Origin: Acidiparvus fluvialis
Lineage (GTDB): Bacteria > Acidobacteriota > Holophagae > Holophagales > Holophagaceae
NCBI GenBank assembly: GCA_041263285.1
Contig: JBFSVS010000028.1
Span: 1-10,240, forward strand
DNA length: 10,240 nt
Reading direction: 5' to 3'
The notes under the pieces were generated by a model, which saw only the letters and a list, made by a program, of their open reading frames with translations, was not told the origin of the DNA and searched no databases. Below are positions 1-6,877 of this stretch, in pieces. Position 1 is the first letter of the stretch. Every line of letters starts with the position of its first letter. A program made the position numbers and the translations under genes.

Positions 1-369
1 AAAGCGGGTCGTTCCATTTTAGAACTTTTCGAAAATCAGGGCGAAACCCACTTTCGTAAACTCGAATACGAGGTAGCCCTTGAACATCTCAAACCCGGTC
101 AGGTCATCGCTTTGGGTGGGGGTGCTTGGCATCAATCCGACGTTCGTCTTCACATCCAATCTCTCAACCTGCCCATCTTAGTCCTCGCTGAACCCCCTCG
201 TCGATGCTGGACTCGACTTCAGTCCACGGTGTCTCGGCCCTTAGCTCGGTCGGAGTCCGAGTTTCTAGCCCGGTGTGCACAGCGGGCGGCCGATCTCCAC
301 GATCTTGATGAAGTTTATTCCTGCGGCCGGTCCATCCGTGATTTGGCCAACCAATTGACTCACAATTGA
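1..369 (+). CDS. aroK: Shikimate kinase, C-terminal part (5' end outside window)
   Basis: This is the last 122 codons of a reading frame already open at base 1 and ending in TGA at 367-369. Shikimate kinase phosphorylates the 3-hydroxyl of shikimate with ATP in the cytosolic aromatic amino acid pathway. Visible family marks, numbered from the first codon in view, are RSILELFE (4-11), GETHFRKLE (14-22, the shikimate-binding FRxxE region), IALGGGA (36-42, the GGG substrate/ATP loop) and RPLA (79-82, the arginine-bearing lid). The N-terminal P-loop lies upstream of the window. The C-terminal segment reads RAADLHDLDEVY, with His where many homologues have Tyr in an R-x-x-LY stretch, so the adenine-side region is somewhat diverged. 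It may be a stand-alone kinase or the end of a larger aro fusion; the window cannot tell. The next gene starts 37 bases downstream on the same strand. Confidence 0.86.
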   Translation, partial: KAGRSILELFENQGETHFRKLEYEVALEHLKPGQVIALGGGAWHQSDVRLHIQSLNLPILVLAEPPRRCWTRLQSTVSRPLARSESEFLARCAQRAADLHDLDEVYSCGRSIRDLANQLTHN

Positions 370-385
370 GCGCCAAAGAAGTCGT

Positions 386-400
386 ATTGTCTGACACAAT
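386..400. promoter_or_regulatory. Inverted repeat just before arnD start (possible operator)
   Basis: The sequence ATTGT-CTGAC-ACAAT is a 5+5 base inverted repeat with a 5-base spacer. A second, nested repeat (TGTC-T-GACA) lies inside it. It ends six bases before the arnD ATG, so a bound protein would block initiation. No convincing Shine-Dalgarno sequence is present in the same stretch. Function is inferred from symmetry and position only, and a chance repeat is possible. Confidence 0.22.
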
Positions 401-406
401 GTGAGT

Positions 407-1294
407 ATGAAAACGCTCTCGCTTCGGGTTGATGTTGACACGCTGCAAGGTTCTTTATCGGGAATCCCCACGCTTTTGAAGATGCTGGACAAGCACGGCA
501 TCCAAGCGGGTTTTTATTTTAGTTTTGGTCCCGATCATAGCGGACGAGCGATTCGACGTATCTTTCGTAAAGGATTTCTTTCCAAGATGTCGCGAACAAA
601 CCCCGTAAAACTTTACGGGATTAAAACCATGCTGTATGGGACGCTTTGGCCCGCCCCCATTATTTTCAAAGAAGCGAGAGCGTGGATGCTCAGAGCCGAG
701 GAAGCGGGTCACGAAGTAGGGATTCATGCATGGGATCATGTGGATTATCATGACTTGCTCGATCGCAAATCTGACCAATGGTTGACTCAATGGTTTCAGC
801 AATCCCACGATGCGTTTCGTGATGTGTTTGGCAGGGCTGCGAGGGCAGCGGTGAGTCCCGCATGGCGATGTAACGACCGAACTCTCTTGATTCAAGAACA
901 ATATGGTTTGGACTACGCAGGTGATTGTCGAGGGACGGAACCGTTTTACCCCATCGTCCAAGGCCAAGTTCTTAAGACTCTTCAGATTCCCACGACCTTG
1001 CCGACGCTGGACGAATTACTCGGATTAGACGGAAGAACAGCCGCAGACGTGAATCGAGAAATCATCCGTTTAGTTAAAGACGATGCTTTGAATGTCTACG
1101 CCCTTCATACGGAAGTAGAAGGCGGCGCCCTCCTCGAATCTTTTGATGATCTTCTCTCGGGCCTTAAGGCAGAAGGGGTCCGCTTCCTGACCCATGAGGC
1201 CTGGCTCCCTGAGTTGAAACAGCGAGCCATCTCACCGCGCCCCATGGACCGAGGATTTCTTCCCGGTCGATCGGGTTGGCTCAGTATGGCCTAA
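407..1294 (+). CDS. arnD: ArnD-like polysaccharide deacetylase (undecaprenyl-phosphate Ara4FN deformylase)
   Basis: The 295-residue product belongs to the NodB/polysaccharide deacetylase fold and matches ArnD along its whole length. ArnD removes the formyl group from 4-deoxy-4-formamido-arabinose on undecaprenyl phosphate at the inner membrane, a step in adding aminoarabinose to lipid A. Numbering from the ATG at 407, the marks are LRVDVDT (6-12, catalytic and metal Asp pair D9/D11), GTLWPAP (78-84), HEVGIHAWDH (102-111, metal-binding histidines), SPAW (150-153), GDCRG (172-176), IPTTLPTLDE (194-203) and LHTEVEG (233-239). The ATG at 407 was preferred to an in-frame GTG at 401 because the distance to the DVDT motif then equals that of E. 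coli ArnD. No good ribosome-binding site precedes either start. No other arn genes are nearby, so the exact sugar substrate is inferred. A second in-frame stop (TGA, 1298-1300) follows the TAA. Confidence 0.88.
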   Translation: MKTLSLRVDVDTLQGSLSGIPTLLKMLDKHGIQAGFYFSFGPDHSGRAIRRIFRKGFLSKMSRTNPVKLYGIKTMLYGTLWPAPIIFKEARAWMLRAEEAGHEVGIHAWDHVDYHDLLDRKSDQWLTQWFQQSHDAFRDVFGRAARAAVSPAWRCNDRTLLIQEQYGLDYAGDCRGTEPFYPIVQGQVLKTLQIPTTLPTLDELLGLDGRTAADVNREIIRLVKDDALNVYALHTEVEGGALLESFDDLLSGLKAEGVRFLTHEAWLPELKQRAISPRPMDRGFLPGRSGWLSMA

Positions 1295-4122
1295 GGCTGA
1301 ATCTGCTTAATGGTTTCTTGAGGCGGGAACCAACGTTCCCAATAAACCAAAATAGGGCTTGCGATAAAGATCGAGGAATAGGTTCCCGTGATCACCCCAA
1401 TCATCATGGGGAAAGCCAAGTTGTTGAGGGCAGGGCCGCCAAACAACCACAAACATCCTGAAACAAAAAGCATAGTGACGGACGTTAAAATGGTTCGCGA
1501 GAGAGTCTGATTAATGGAATCGTTAATGAGTTGGCTGACAGAAGCCAAGCGATATTCGGGTTTGTGTGAGTTTTCTCGAATGCGGTCAAAAACTACGATG
1601 GTATCCGCCATGGAGTATCCCATCAGAGTCAGGAAACTCGCGACGACGGGCACATTGAATTCGTATTTGAAGAACATAAATAACCCTAAAGCCATAAGTA
1701 AATCATGGAAGAGAGCTACGATACCTGCCACGGCATAACTTGAAGTGAATCGGAACATCACATAAATCAAGATCGCGACACTGGCCCAAAGGACGGCTTG
1801 AAGCGTCTTCCGAGTCCATTCCCCCGAAATACTCGGGGAGAAACTCTCATTTTTAAGGATGCTGACTCCCCCTATTCGGTAACTTTTTTCGAGGAATGCT
1901 CGGACCTGAGCCGGCACTCCCACGGGGAGATCGTTCAACGTATCGAACATCCGGGTCGCTTGTTGATTCCTCGAATTGATAATTAGGTTGCCGACTTCCT
2001 GATACTTTAGGGATCGCTCCTTAAGATCGCCGGGGTAGTTCATAGGATTCTCTTCGGCAATGCGTTCTATTAAATTTTGGGTTCCTTCTAAATTTAACGA
2101 TGGCAGGACCGAAGCGGTATCAAGATCCATTTCTTTGAAAATAGATTTTAAGGCGGCTGTTTGTACGGAGTTATCTTTAATATCACCGGTCTCAGATGCC
2201 TTAACTTTTACAGAAAAATCCTGAACACCTTTATCGCTAGTTTCATACGAGACTACTTTGGCGTCAGAAAAACCGTTGGCAGCTAATTTCTGACGAATAG
2301 TTTCAGGCTTAATGTCACCTTTAAATCGAACCGTCATATCGTTACCGCCGACAAACTGCATGCCCAGTTGTATATAGGGGTTGTTTTGAGGAGCCCAGGG
2401 TCGAGCGATGAGAAAGGTTGCAAGGATGATGGCCCAACTTACTAAAAGGGCAACCCCTTTATATTTCATGAAATCAAACGTAGCATTTTGGAAGAACGTA
2501 TGCGTCCCGACGCTGAGGGTCTTTGTTTCTGGATTGCGATCAAGAATCCAGTCATAAATAAATCGAGAGATGTAGATGCTGGTGAAGAGTGAAGCGACAA
2601 CTCCAACGATGAGGGTCACCGCAAAACCCTTGACGGGCCCTGTTCCAAAATTTAATAACAAGAGCGCTGCGGCTAACTGGGTGACGTGACTATCGACAAT
2701 GGTCCAAAAGACACGATCAAATCCGGCATCGATGGAGGCCCTGACGGATCGGCCCAATCGCAATTCTTCCTTGATACGCTCAATAATTAAGATGTTGGAG
2801 TCAACCGCCATTCCGAGCGTTAAGGCAAAACCGGCAATACCCGGAAGGGTTAAGGTGGCTTTGAAGGATCCCAAAAGACCCATCATGACAATCATATTAA
2901 TAACAAGAGCTACGAGGGCGTTGACTCCGCTCCATCGGTAGAAGTAAATCATGAAAATAACAATGGCAAAAAATGCAAAGAAACTAGACCTAACCCCTGA
3001 GCGAATGGAGTCTAACCCCAATCCTGGGCCCACCACCGTATCATCAAGAAATTTCATAGGCGCGCGTAGGGCCCCGCTTCTTAACTGACTCGCTAGATCC
3101 TCCGCTTCCTGTGTTGGGAATCCACCCCCTCGAGAAATGGAGACGGAGCCCCCAATAATTTTTTCTCGAGCCCCTAGAATGCTGACTATTTTGCCATCCA
3201 GCAAGATGGCCAATTGGCGATTTTCTTGCGCAGCAACTCCGGTCAAGGCCGCAAAATCGTCAGCCCCTTTTTGGTTGAGGACGAAATGAACTTCGTTTTT
3301 ACCAAACTGATCCGGACTACGATTTGCTCCAATAATGTCTGCGCCGTCGAGACCTGTTCGACTATCGAGGAGCACCCAACGACGAATGACGGGCTCCCCC
3401 GGGGTTTTAACAGGGACATTGTCGACACCATCGGTTTGAATATCGGGAAATAACTCAAACTCAGAGGGAATTTGGCCATTGAAATATTTTTCACATTCCT
3501 CACGGGTGGCAAAAAATATAACTTCGTTTTTTGCGAGAAGACGTTGCTCTAATCGACCTGGAGTGGAGAGGAGGGTTTTTACACGTTCGCGATCTCCCTC
3601 TTCGATACCCGGTATTTCTACAACAATGCGGCGGCCATCGGTACCGCTTGGAGTAATTTCAGGTTCGAGCACATTGGCCGGATCGATATCTCGAATACGT
3701 TTCTCAATCACTTCAAGAGCTCGGGTATTGGCCTCTTGGATAAGACCTAGTTTGTAATTTTCAGTTTGTGTGAGTTGAAAACCGGAACTCCCACTCTTTA
3801 AGTCGTAGCCTGAAATACGGGATTTGAGAATTTTTTCGAGGGCGTCTTTTTGTTCAAGGCCTATATTGTTTAATGCTAAATAATCATTCTCGATTGTGAC
3901 CACTCCGGGAATGCGGTTAGCCAACATTTCCTGCATTAAACGATCGCGAGTTTCTTTTAAATCGAACTTTAAAGCTTCTTCGCTCTCAACTTCAAGGACA
4001 AAGTGAACTCCTCCGCGGAGATCGAGACCAAGTTTAACCTTGTTGAGCGGCAGGAAAAAGTAAGCCGAGCCAAGACAAACCAAGGCGGTGGTAATAATTC
4101 TCCAAATCGTACGTTTCTTCAT
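1291..4122 (-). CDS. secDF: Fused protein-export membrane protein SecDF
   Basis: A single 943-residue chain carries SecD followed by SecF, the proton-driven partner of SecYEG that pulls preproteins out on the periplasmic side. SecD half: first membrane segment at about 7-25, then LGLDLRGGVHFVLEV (31-45), the large periplasmic domain, and five further membrane segments at about 375-525 with the signature GMAVDSNILIIERI (437-450). SecF half: first membrane segment about 555-573, FVGGNDMTV (590-598), and segments from about 775 on with GYSMADTIVVFDRIREN (835-851). By comparison with Thermus SecDF, D441, D840 and R876 (in LSRT) match the residues needed for proton flow. The length is about the sum of E. 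coli SecD plus SecF, but the SecF periplasmic region (about 575-770) is enlarged. An AGGGG site (4132-4128) lies 5 bases before the ATG. It is the last gene of tgt-yajC-secDF, 19 bases after yajC. Its TAG overlaps the arnD TAA. Confidence 0.97.
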   Translation of the reverse strand: MKKRTIWRIITTALVCLGSAYFFLPLNKVKLGLDLRGGVHFVLEVESEEALKFDLKETRDRLMQEMLANRIPGVVTIENDYLALNNIGLEQKDALEKILKSRISGYDLKSGSSGFQLTQTENYKLGLIQEANTRALEVIEKRIRDIDPANVLEPEITPSGTDGRRIVVEIPGIEEGDRERVKTLLSTPGRLEQRLLAKNEVIFFATREECEKYFNGQIPSEFELFPDIQTDGVDNVPVKTPGEPVIRRWVLLDSRTGLDGADIIGANRSPDQFGKNEVHFVLNQKGADDFAALTGVAAQENRQLAILLDGKIVSILGAREKIIGGSVSISRGGGFPTQEAEDLASQLRSGALRAPMKFLDDTVVGPGLGLDSIRSGVRSSFFAFFAIVIFMIYFYRWSGVNALVALVINMIVMMGLLGSFKATLTLPGIAGFALTLGMAVDSNILIIERIKEELRLGRSVRASIDAGFDRVFWTIVDSHVTQLAAALLLLNFGTGPVKGFAVTLIVGVVASLFTSIYISRFIYDWILDRNPETKTLSVGTHTFFQNATFDFMKYKGVALLVSWAIILATFLIARPWAPQNNPYIQLGMQFVGGNDMTVRFKGDIKPETIRQKLAANGFSDAKVVSYETSDKGVQDFSVKVKASETGDIKDNSVQTAALKSIFKEMDLDTASVLPSLNLEGTQNLIERIAEENPMNYPGDLKERSLKYQEVGNLIINSRNQQATRMFDTLNDLPVGVPAQVRAFLEKSYRIGGVSILKNESFSPSISGEWTRKTLQAVLWASVAILIYVMFRFTSSYAVAGIVALFHDLLMALGLFMFFKYEFNVPVVASFLTLMGYSMADTIVVFDRIRENSHKPEYRLASVSQLINDSINQTLSRTILTSVTMLFVSGCLWLFGGPALNNLAFPMMIGVITGTYSSIFIASPILVYWERWFPPQETIKQIQP

Positions 4123-4141
4123 GGAGGCCCCTAATATTTAC

Positions 4142-4462
4142 TTAGTCTTTTTTTTGAGTCTCGTTCGCAAACGCGACGACGGATTGACGACGAGCCTTCA
4201 CGACGGAGCCACCGAGTTTTAAATAGATAATATTGTCAGAAGCAGGATCGAGTCGATCAATGGTCGCAAAAAGCCCCGAGCTTAGGAGGACTTCATCCCC
4301 TGCCTTAAGTTTGGATAGACGTGCTTCCATTTCTTTTCGAGCGACACTTTGGGGCCGAATAAGAAAAAAGTAAAAAAGAACAACCATGCCAAGGGGCAGG
4401 ATCAGGGAAGCCCATAGAGGCTGGGCGGAAGCAGAATTGGTAGCCATTTGAAAAGCCAGCAT
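4142..4462 (-). CDS. yajC: Sec translocase accessory subunit YajC
   Basis: YajC is a small single-pass inner-membrane protein that associates with SecDF and SecYEG. The 106-residue product has one hydrophobic segment (about 17-35) ending in the family signature FYFFLIRPQ (30-38). A charged amphipathic stretch and a small cytosolic domain follow, containing LKAGDEVLLSSGLFATI and ending KKD. An upstream in-frame ATG at 4477 would give 111 residues. I chose the ATG at 4462 because GGAG at 4475-4472 stands 9 bases before it, whereas nothing like a ribosome-binding site precedes 4477. Either way, yajC begins 6 to 21 bases after the tgt stop and 19 bases before secDF, so the three genes are surely one transcript. 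Length is typical of the family (about 110). Confidence 0.93.
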   Translation of the reverse strand: MLAFQMATNSASAQPLWASLILPLGMVVLFYFFLIRPQSVARKEMEARLSKLKAGDEVLLSSGLFATIDRLDPASDNIIYLKLGGSVVKARRQSVVAFANETQKKD

Positions 4463-4471
4463 AGCGATTAA

Positions 4472-4475
4472 CTCC
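4472..4475 (-). promoter_or_regulatory. Ribosome-binding site deciding the yajC start
   Basis: On the minus strand GGAG is followed by 9 bases and then the ATG at 4462-4460. The site falls inside the codons that follow the alternative ATG at 4477, which has no Shine-Dalgarno sequence at proper spacing. This favours the shorter yajC product. Confidence 0.5.
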
Positions 4476-4483
4476 ATTCTTTA

Positions 4484-5644
4484 TTAAGTCTCAGGTTGGG
4501 ATTGCCAACGATCCTGCGTCGCTTTGGCAAAAGAGGCAAATTGGCCCTTCTGAATGGCGATTCGCGCGGATCGCGTGAGTTCTACAGTGTAACTTAAGTT
4601 ATGAATTGTATTGAGGGTTAAGCCCAAAAACTCATCAGCTTTCATTAAGTGATGAAGGTAAGCTTTTGAGAATCCACGGCAGGTGTAGCAACCGCATTGG
4701 GGATCTAATGCCTCGTCACTTCGACGATGGGTCGCGTTCTTAATATTTATTCGACCATGGGAAGTTAAAAGCCTTCCGTGACGAGCCTCGCGGGAGGGTG
4801 AAACGCAATCGAAGAGATCGACGCCTAATTCAATCCCCTTCAAAATATCCTCAGGAGAACCCACGCCCATTAAGTATCGTGGACGATCTTTCGGAAGTCG
4901 GGGAACTAAATCCCGGAGGGTGGACTCCATGACCTCCTTTGGCTCCCCCACGCTGAGTCCCCCGATTGCAAATCCCTCAAAGGAATGGGCGAGATCGATG
5001 GCAAGAATGTCTTCTAAATGTTTTTTTCGGATATCGAGATTGGTCCCCCCTTGATTAATGGCGAAGAGACCTTGGTGGGCTGCTAACGGGGTCCGTCGGC
5101 ACCGTGCTAACCATCGGGTGGTTCGATTCACGCTGGCTTCGAGGGAAAGCCGGTCGAGTCCTGCCGCAGGGCATTCATCAAAAGCCATCACGATATCTGA
5201 TCCGAGCTGACTCTGAATCTCAATGCTTTTTTCAGGAGTGAGATGGTGTGTAGATCCATCCAGATGCGATTGAAAAGCGACCCCGTCTTCAGAAATTTTT
5301 CGCATACTCGCAAGAGAAAAAACCTGGAAGCCACCCGAGTCTGTGAGTATCGGGCCCTGCCAATTCATAAAACGATGGAGACCTCCGAGTGACTGGATAA
5401 TCTCGGAACCCGGCCTTAGATGAAGATGGTACGTGTTGCCTAAAATAACCTGGGGCCCTATGGCATCCAGTTGGTCCGGAGTCAGGCATTTGACCGTTGC
5501 TTGGGTCCCCACGGGCATAAAGGCAGGCGTCGAGACGGTCCCATGAGCGGTTACAAAATGAGCAGCCCGTGCTTGACCCTCTTGAGCGTCTATGTGCAAC
5601 CCAAATAGAGGAACGGCATTCTTACGTAGGCTGTTTATTTCCAT
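4484..5644 (-). CDS. tgt: tRNA-guanine transglycosylase (queuine tRNA-ribosyltransferase)
   Basis: Tgt swaps guanine 34 for preQ1 in tRNAs with GUN anticodons (Asp, Asn, His, Tyr), a step in queuosine synthesis. The 386-residue product has the usual bacterial length. Visible marks are TPAFMPVGTQATVK (39-52), GNTYHLHLRPG (69-79), LTDSGGFQVFSL (100-111, with D102 as active-site Asp), FDECP (155-159, D156 contacting the base), NQGG (197-200), GGLSVGEP (228-235), LFDC (277-280, nucleophile D279) and a zinc site of C317, C319, C322 and H348. The loop after the nucleophile reads SPSREARHG, where most enzymes have PTRNARNG; both arginines are kept. The ATG at 5644 has a modest AAAGGGA site about 8 bases ahead. 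It ends in tandem stops (TAATAA, minus strand 4486-4481). It is first gene of the operon with yajC and secDF, and no queA gene is in view. Confidence 0.97.
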   Translation of the reverse strand: MEINSLRKNAVPLFGLHIDAQEGQARAAHFVTAHGTVSTPAFMPVGTQATVKCLTPDQLDAIGPQVILGNTYHLHLRPGSEIIQSLGGLHRFMNWQGPILTDSGGFQVFSLASMRKISEDGVAFQSHLDGSTHHLTPEKSIEIQSQLGSDIVMAFDECPAAGLDRLSLEASVNRTTRWLARCRRTPLAAHQGLFAINQGGTNLDIRKKHLEDILAIDLAHSFEGFAIGGLSVGEPKEVMESTLRDLVPRLPKDRPRYLMGVGSPEDILKGIELGVDLFDCVSPSREARHGRLLTSHGRINIKNATHRRSDEALDPQCGCYTCRGFSKAYLHHLMKADEFLGLTLNTIHNLSYTVELTRSARIAIQKGQFASFAKATQDRWQSQPET

Positions 5645-5664
5645 GTTTTACAATCCCTTTCTAG

Positions 5665-5670
5665 ATTATG
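5665..5670 (-). promoter_or_regulatory. Possible -10 element for tgt-yajC-secDF
   Basis: On the minus strand CATAAT lies 20 bases before the tgt ATG and matches the sigma-70 -10 consensus at five of six positions. I see no acceptable -35 box 16-18 bases further up, so the call rests on the hexamer and its position at the head of the operon. Confidence 0.25.
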
Positions 5671-5744
5671 CGCCCAACTTGTGAGATTGAGGATCAAAGA
5701 GAAACCTGCTATTTTTTGAGGGCATTTCTCGTATCGCCGCAGTG

Positions 5745-5758
5745 TTGTCACAATATTG
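5745..5758. promoter_or_regulatory. Overlapping small palindromes in the tgt/tonB divergent region
   Basis: TTGT-C-ACAA (5745-5753) overlaps the perfect 8-base palindrome CAATATTG (5751-5758), near the middle of the 249-bp region between the divergent genes. The TTGT/ACAA arms resemble the repeat ahead of arnD, with a different spacer. It could be a binding site serving one or both operons; this is inference from symmetry and position. Confidence 0.2.
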
Positions 5759-5775
5759 ATACAGAATGATTGATC

Positions 5776-5806
5776 TTGACCTTCACTCGCTTTCTTGTGA
5801 TCTTAT
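5776..5806 (+). promoter_or_regulatory. Candidate sigma-70 promoter for the tonB-exbB-exbD-exbD operon
   Basis: TTGACC (5776-5781) matches the -35 consensus at five of six positions. After 19 bases comes TCTTAT (5801-5806), a four-of-six -10 preceded by TGA, which makes it an extended -10 (TG at 5798-5799). The predicted start near 5813 would leave a leader of about 80 bases before tonB. The spacer is longer than ideal. Confidence 0.4.
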
Positions 5807-5893
5807 GAAGATTGAAATGTGCTTTATGCCGGATGACCTTGAGGATCTTACAAGAATTTAACTCTCATATCCCCTGAAGTATCTAGGAGCAAC

Positions 5894-6643
5894 ATGAGTC
5901 CCGAAGCATCAAAAGTCAGCACTCCAACGGTTCGTTTTGAATCGCTTGAAGATGCCGTCTACAAACCCTACATCTCGGACGGCAACAAGGCCATTCAACA
6001 AGCTGATCCCAAAGTGACGATCCCATTAACTTTGGCTGCTTACACCGTCATTGGACTTGCTACTTTTTATCTTGCAGCGACCAAAACCGAAGTGGGTCAG
6101 AAGATCGTAACCTCCGCAGTGAATTTACTTGAGGTGACTGAGGAAAATGCCCCACCCCCGCCGCCGCCACCTCCCTCGTCGACTCCTCCTGCACCTTCTT
6201 TCATCGCAAAAGATTTAACACCCATTACCCCTGACCAAAATTCTATTCCTGAAACTCCTAAAGAATTGCCCAAGCAGGATTTGTCAAATACAGGGGTTGG
6301 GAGCAGCGCCGTGGGTATGCTGGGCGGTGTGGCGGGTGGCCAAGTAGGTGGAGCTGGAAGAGTGATCGATTTTGACTTCTCGCAAGTGAACATCAAATAT
6401 CAACCCCCGGCGCCTGCGTACCCTGCCATGGCGAAGATGGCTCGTATCCAGGGGACGGTTGTGGTTGAAATTACCATTGGCCCCGATGGCATCCCGGCTT
6501 CTGCAGTAGCCAAAGAGGGCCCTGCGCAGTTACGGCAACATGCGGTTGATTATGCGATGAAATGGCGCTTTGAACCCGCCACTCTCAATGGTCAACCTCA
6601 GTACGCCCGGTTTAAACTTATTATGCCCTTTAGACTCAACTAG
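5894..6643 (+). CDS. tonB: TonB-family energy transducer protein
   Basis: TonB spans the periplasm and passes energy from the ExbB/ExbD motor to outer-membrane receptors. The 249-residue product has about 40 cytosolic residues, one membrane anchor (about 42-62), and a proline-rich periplasmic linker with a run of eight prolines (87-94). A glycine-rich stretch follows (about 141-155, GGVAGGQVGG). The C-terminal TonB domain from about 170 shows YPAMAKMARIQGTVVVEITI (176-195), GPDG (196-199) and WRFEPATLNGQP (224-235), ending in MPFRLN. The cytosolic N-terminus is longer than in E. coli TonB, which begins almost directly with its anchor. An AGGAG site (5885-5889) lies 4 bases before the ATG. It is the first gene of an operon with exbB and two exbD genes, which supports TonB over TolA. 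No receptor is encoded nearby, so the substrate carried is unknown. Confidence 0.93.
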   Translation: MSPEASKVSTPTVRFESLEDAVYKPYISDGNKAIQQADPKVTIPLTLAAYTVIGLATFYLAATKTEVGQKIVTSAVNLLEVTEENAPPPPPPPPSSTPPAPSFIAKDLTPITPDQNSIPETPKELPKQDLSNTGVGSSAVGMLGGVAGGQVGGAGRVIDFDFSQVNIKYQPPAPAYPAMAKMARIQGTVVVEITIGPDGIPASAVAKEGPAQLRQHAVDYAMKWRFEPATLNGQPQYARFKLIMPFRLN

Positions 6644-6647
6644 TTTT

Positions 6648-6848
6648 ATGGACTCATCCCCGATGACCAACCGTCGCTATCTTTTTGGATCCCTCTTTGC
6701 CTTCGGGCTCATGGCTTTGCTGCTGCTTGTGGCCCCGCCCGTGTCTCCTGCTAAATCCAAAATGTCTCAGGATGTCGCTGCGCAAGATTCCGAACTGTCT
6801 CGCATTATGCCCCTTCTTCAATCCCCTGCTTCTTCCCCCCGTAAGTAA
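6648..6848 (+). CDS. Small hypothetical membrane or secreted protein between tonB and exbB
   Basis: I do not recognise this 66-codon frame. It starts 4 bases after the tonB stop and ends 29 bases before exbB. A second in-frame ATG at 6663 would give 61 residues. After MTNRR comes a hydrophobic stretch (about 12-29, with LMALLLLV) and then APPVSPAKS, which looks like a signal peptide or a single membrane anchor. The remaining 30 or so residues are polar and lack cysteine, so it is not a lipoprotein. No Shine-Dalgarno sequence precedes either ATG, so translation would rely on coupling to tonB termination. The evidence for a real gene is the positively charged N-terminus plus hydrophobic core and the tight fit between two operon genes. 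Chance is not excluded at this length. Confidence 0.45.
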   Translation: MDSSPMTNRRYLFGSLFAFGLMALLLLVAPPVSPAKSKMSQDVAAQDSELSRIMPLLQSPASSPRK

Positions 6849-6877
6849 CCCCCTCCAAACTTTTTAAAGGAACTTTT

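Noticed and set aside
455..967. A 170-codon frame on the minus strand antisense to arnD.
   Set aside because: It lies wholly within arnD, which has strong family motifs; the antisense protein has no recognisable domain.
5766..5861. A 31-codon frame (starts MIDLDLHSL) in the leader before tonB, possibly a leader peptide.
   Set aside because: No ribosome-binding site, and it would begin upstream of the start predicted for the best promoter candidate. Such short frames arise by chance in 249 bases.
6685..6867. A cysteine- and proline-rich 60-codon frame between tonB and exbB.
   Set aside because: It overlaps the more plausible signal-bearing frame at 6648-6848, runs over the exbB ribosome-binding site, and has an unlikely composition.
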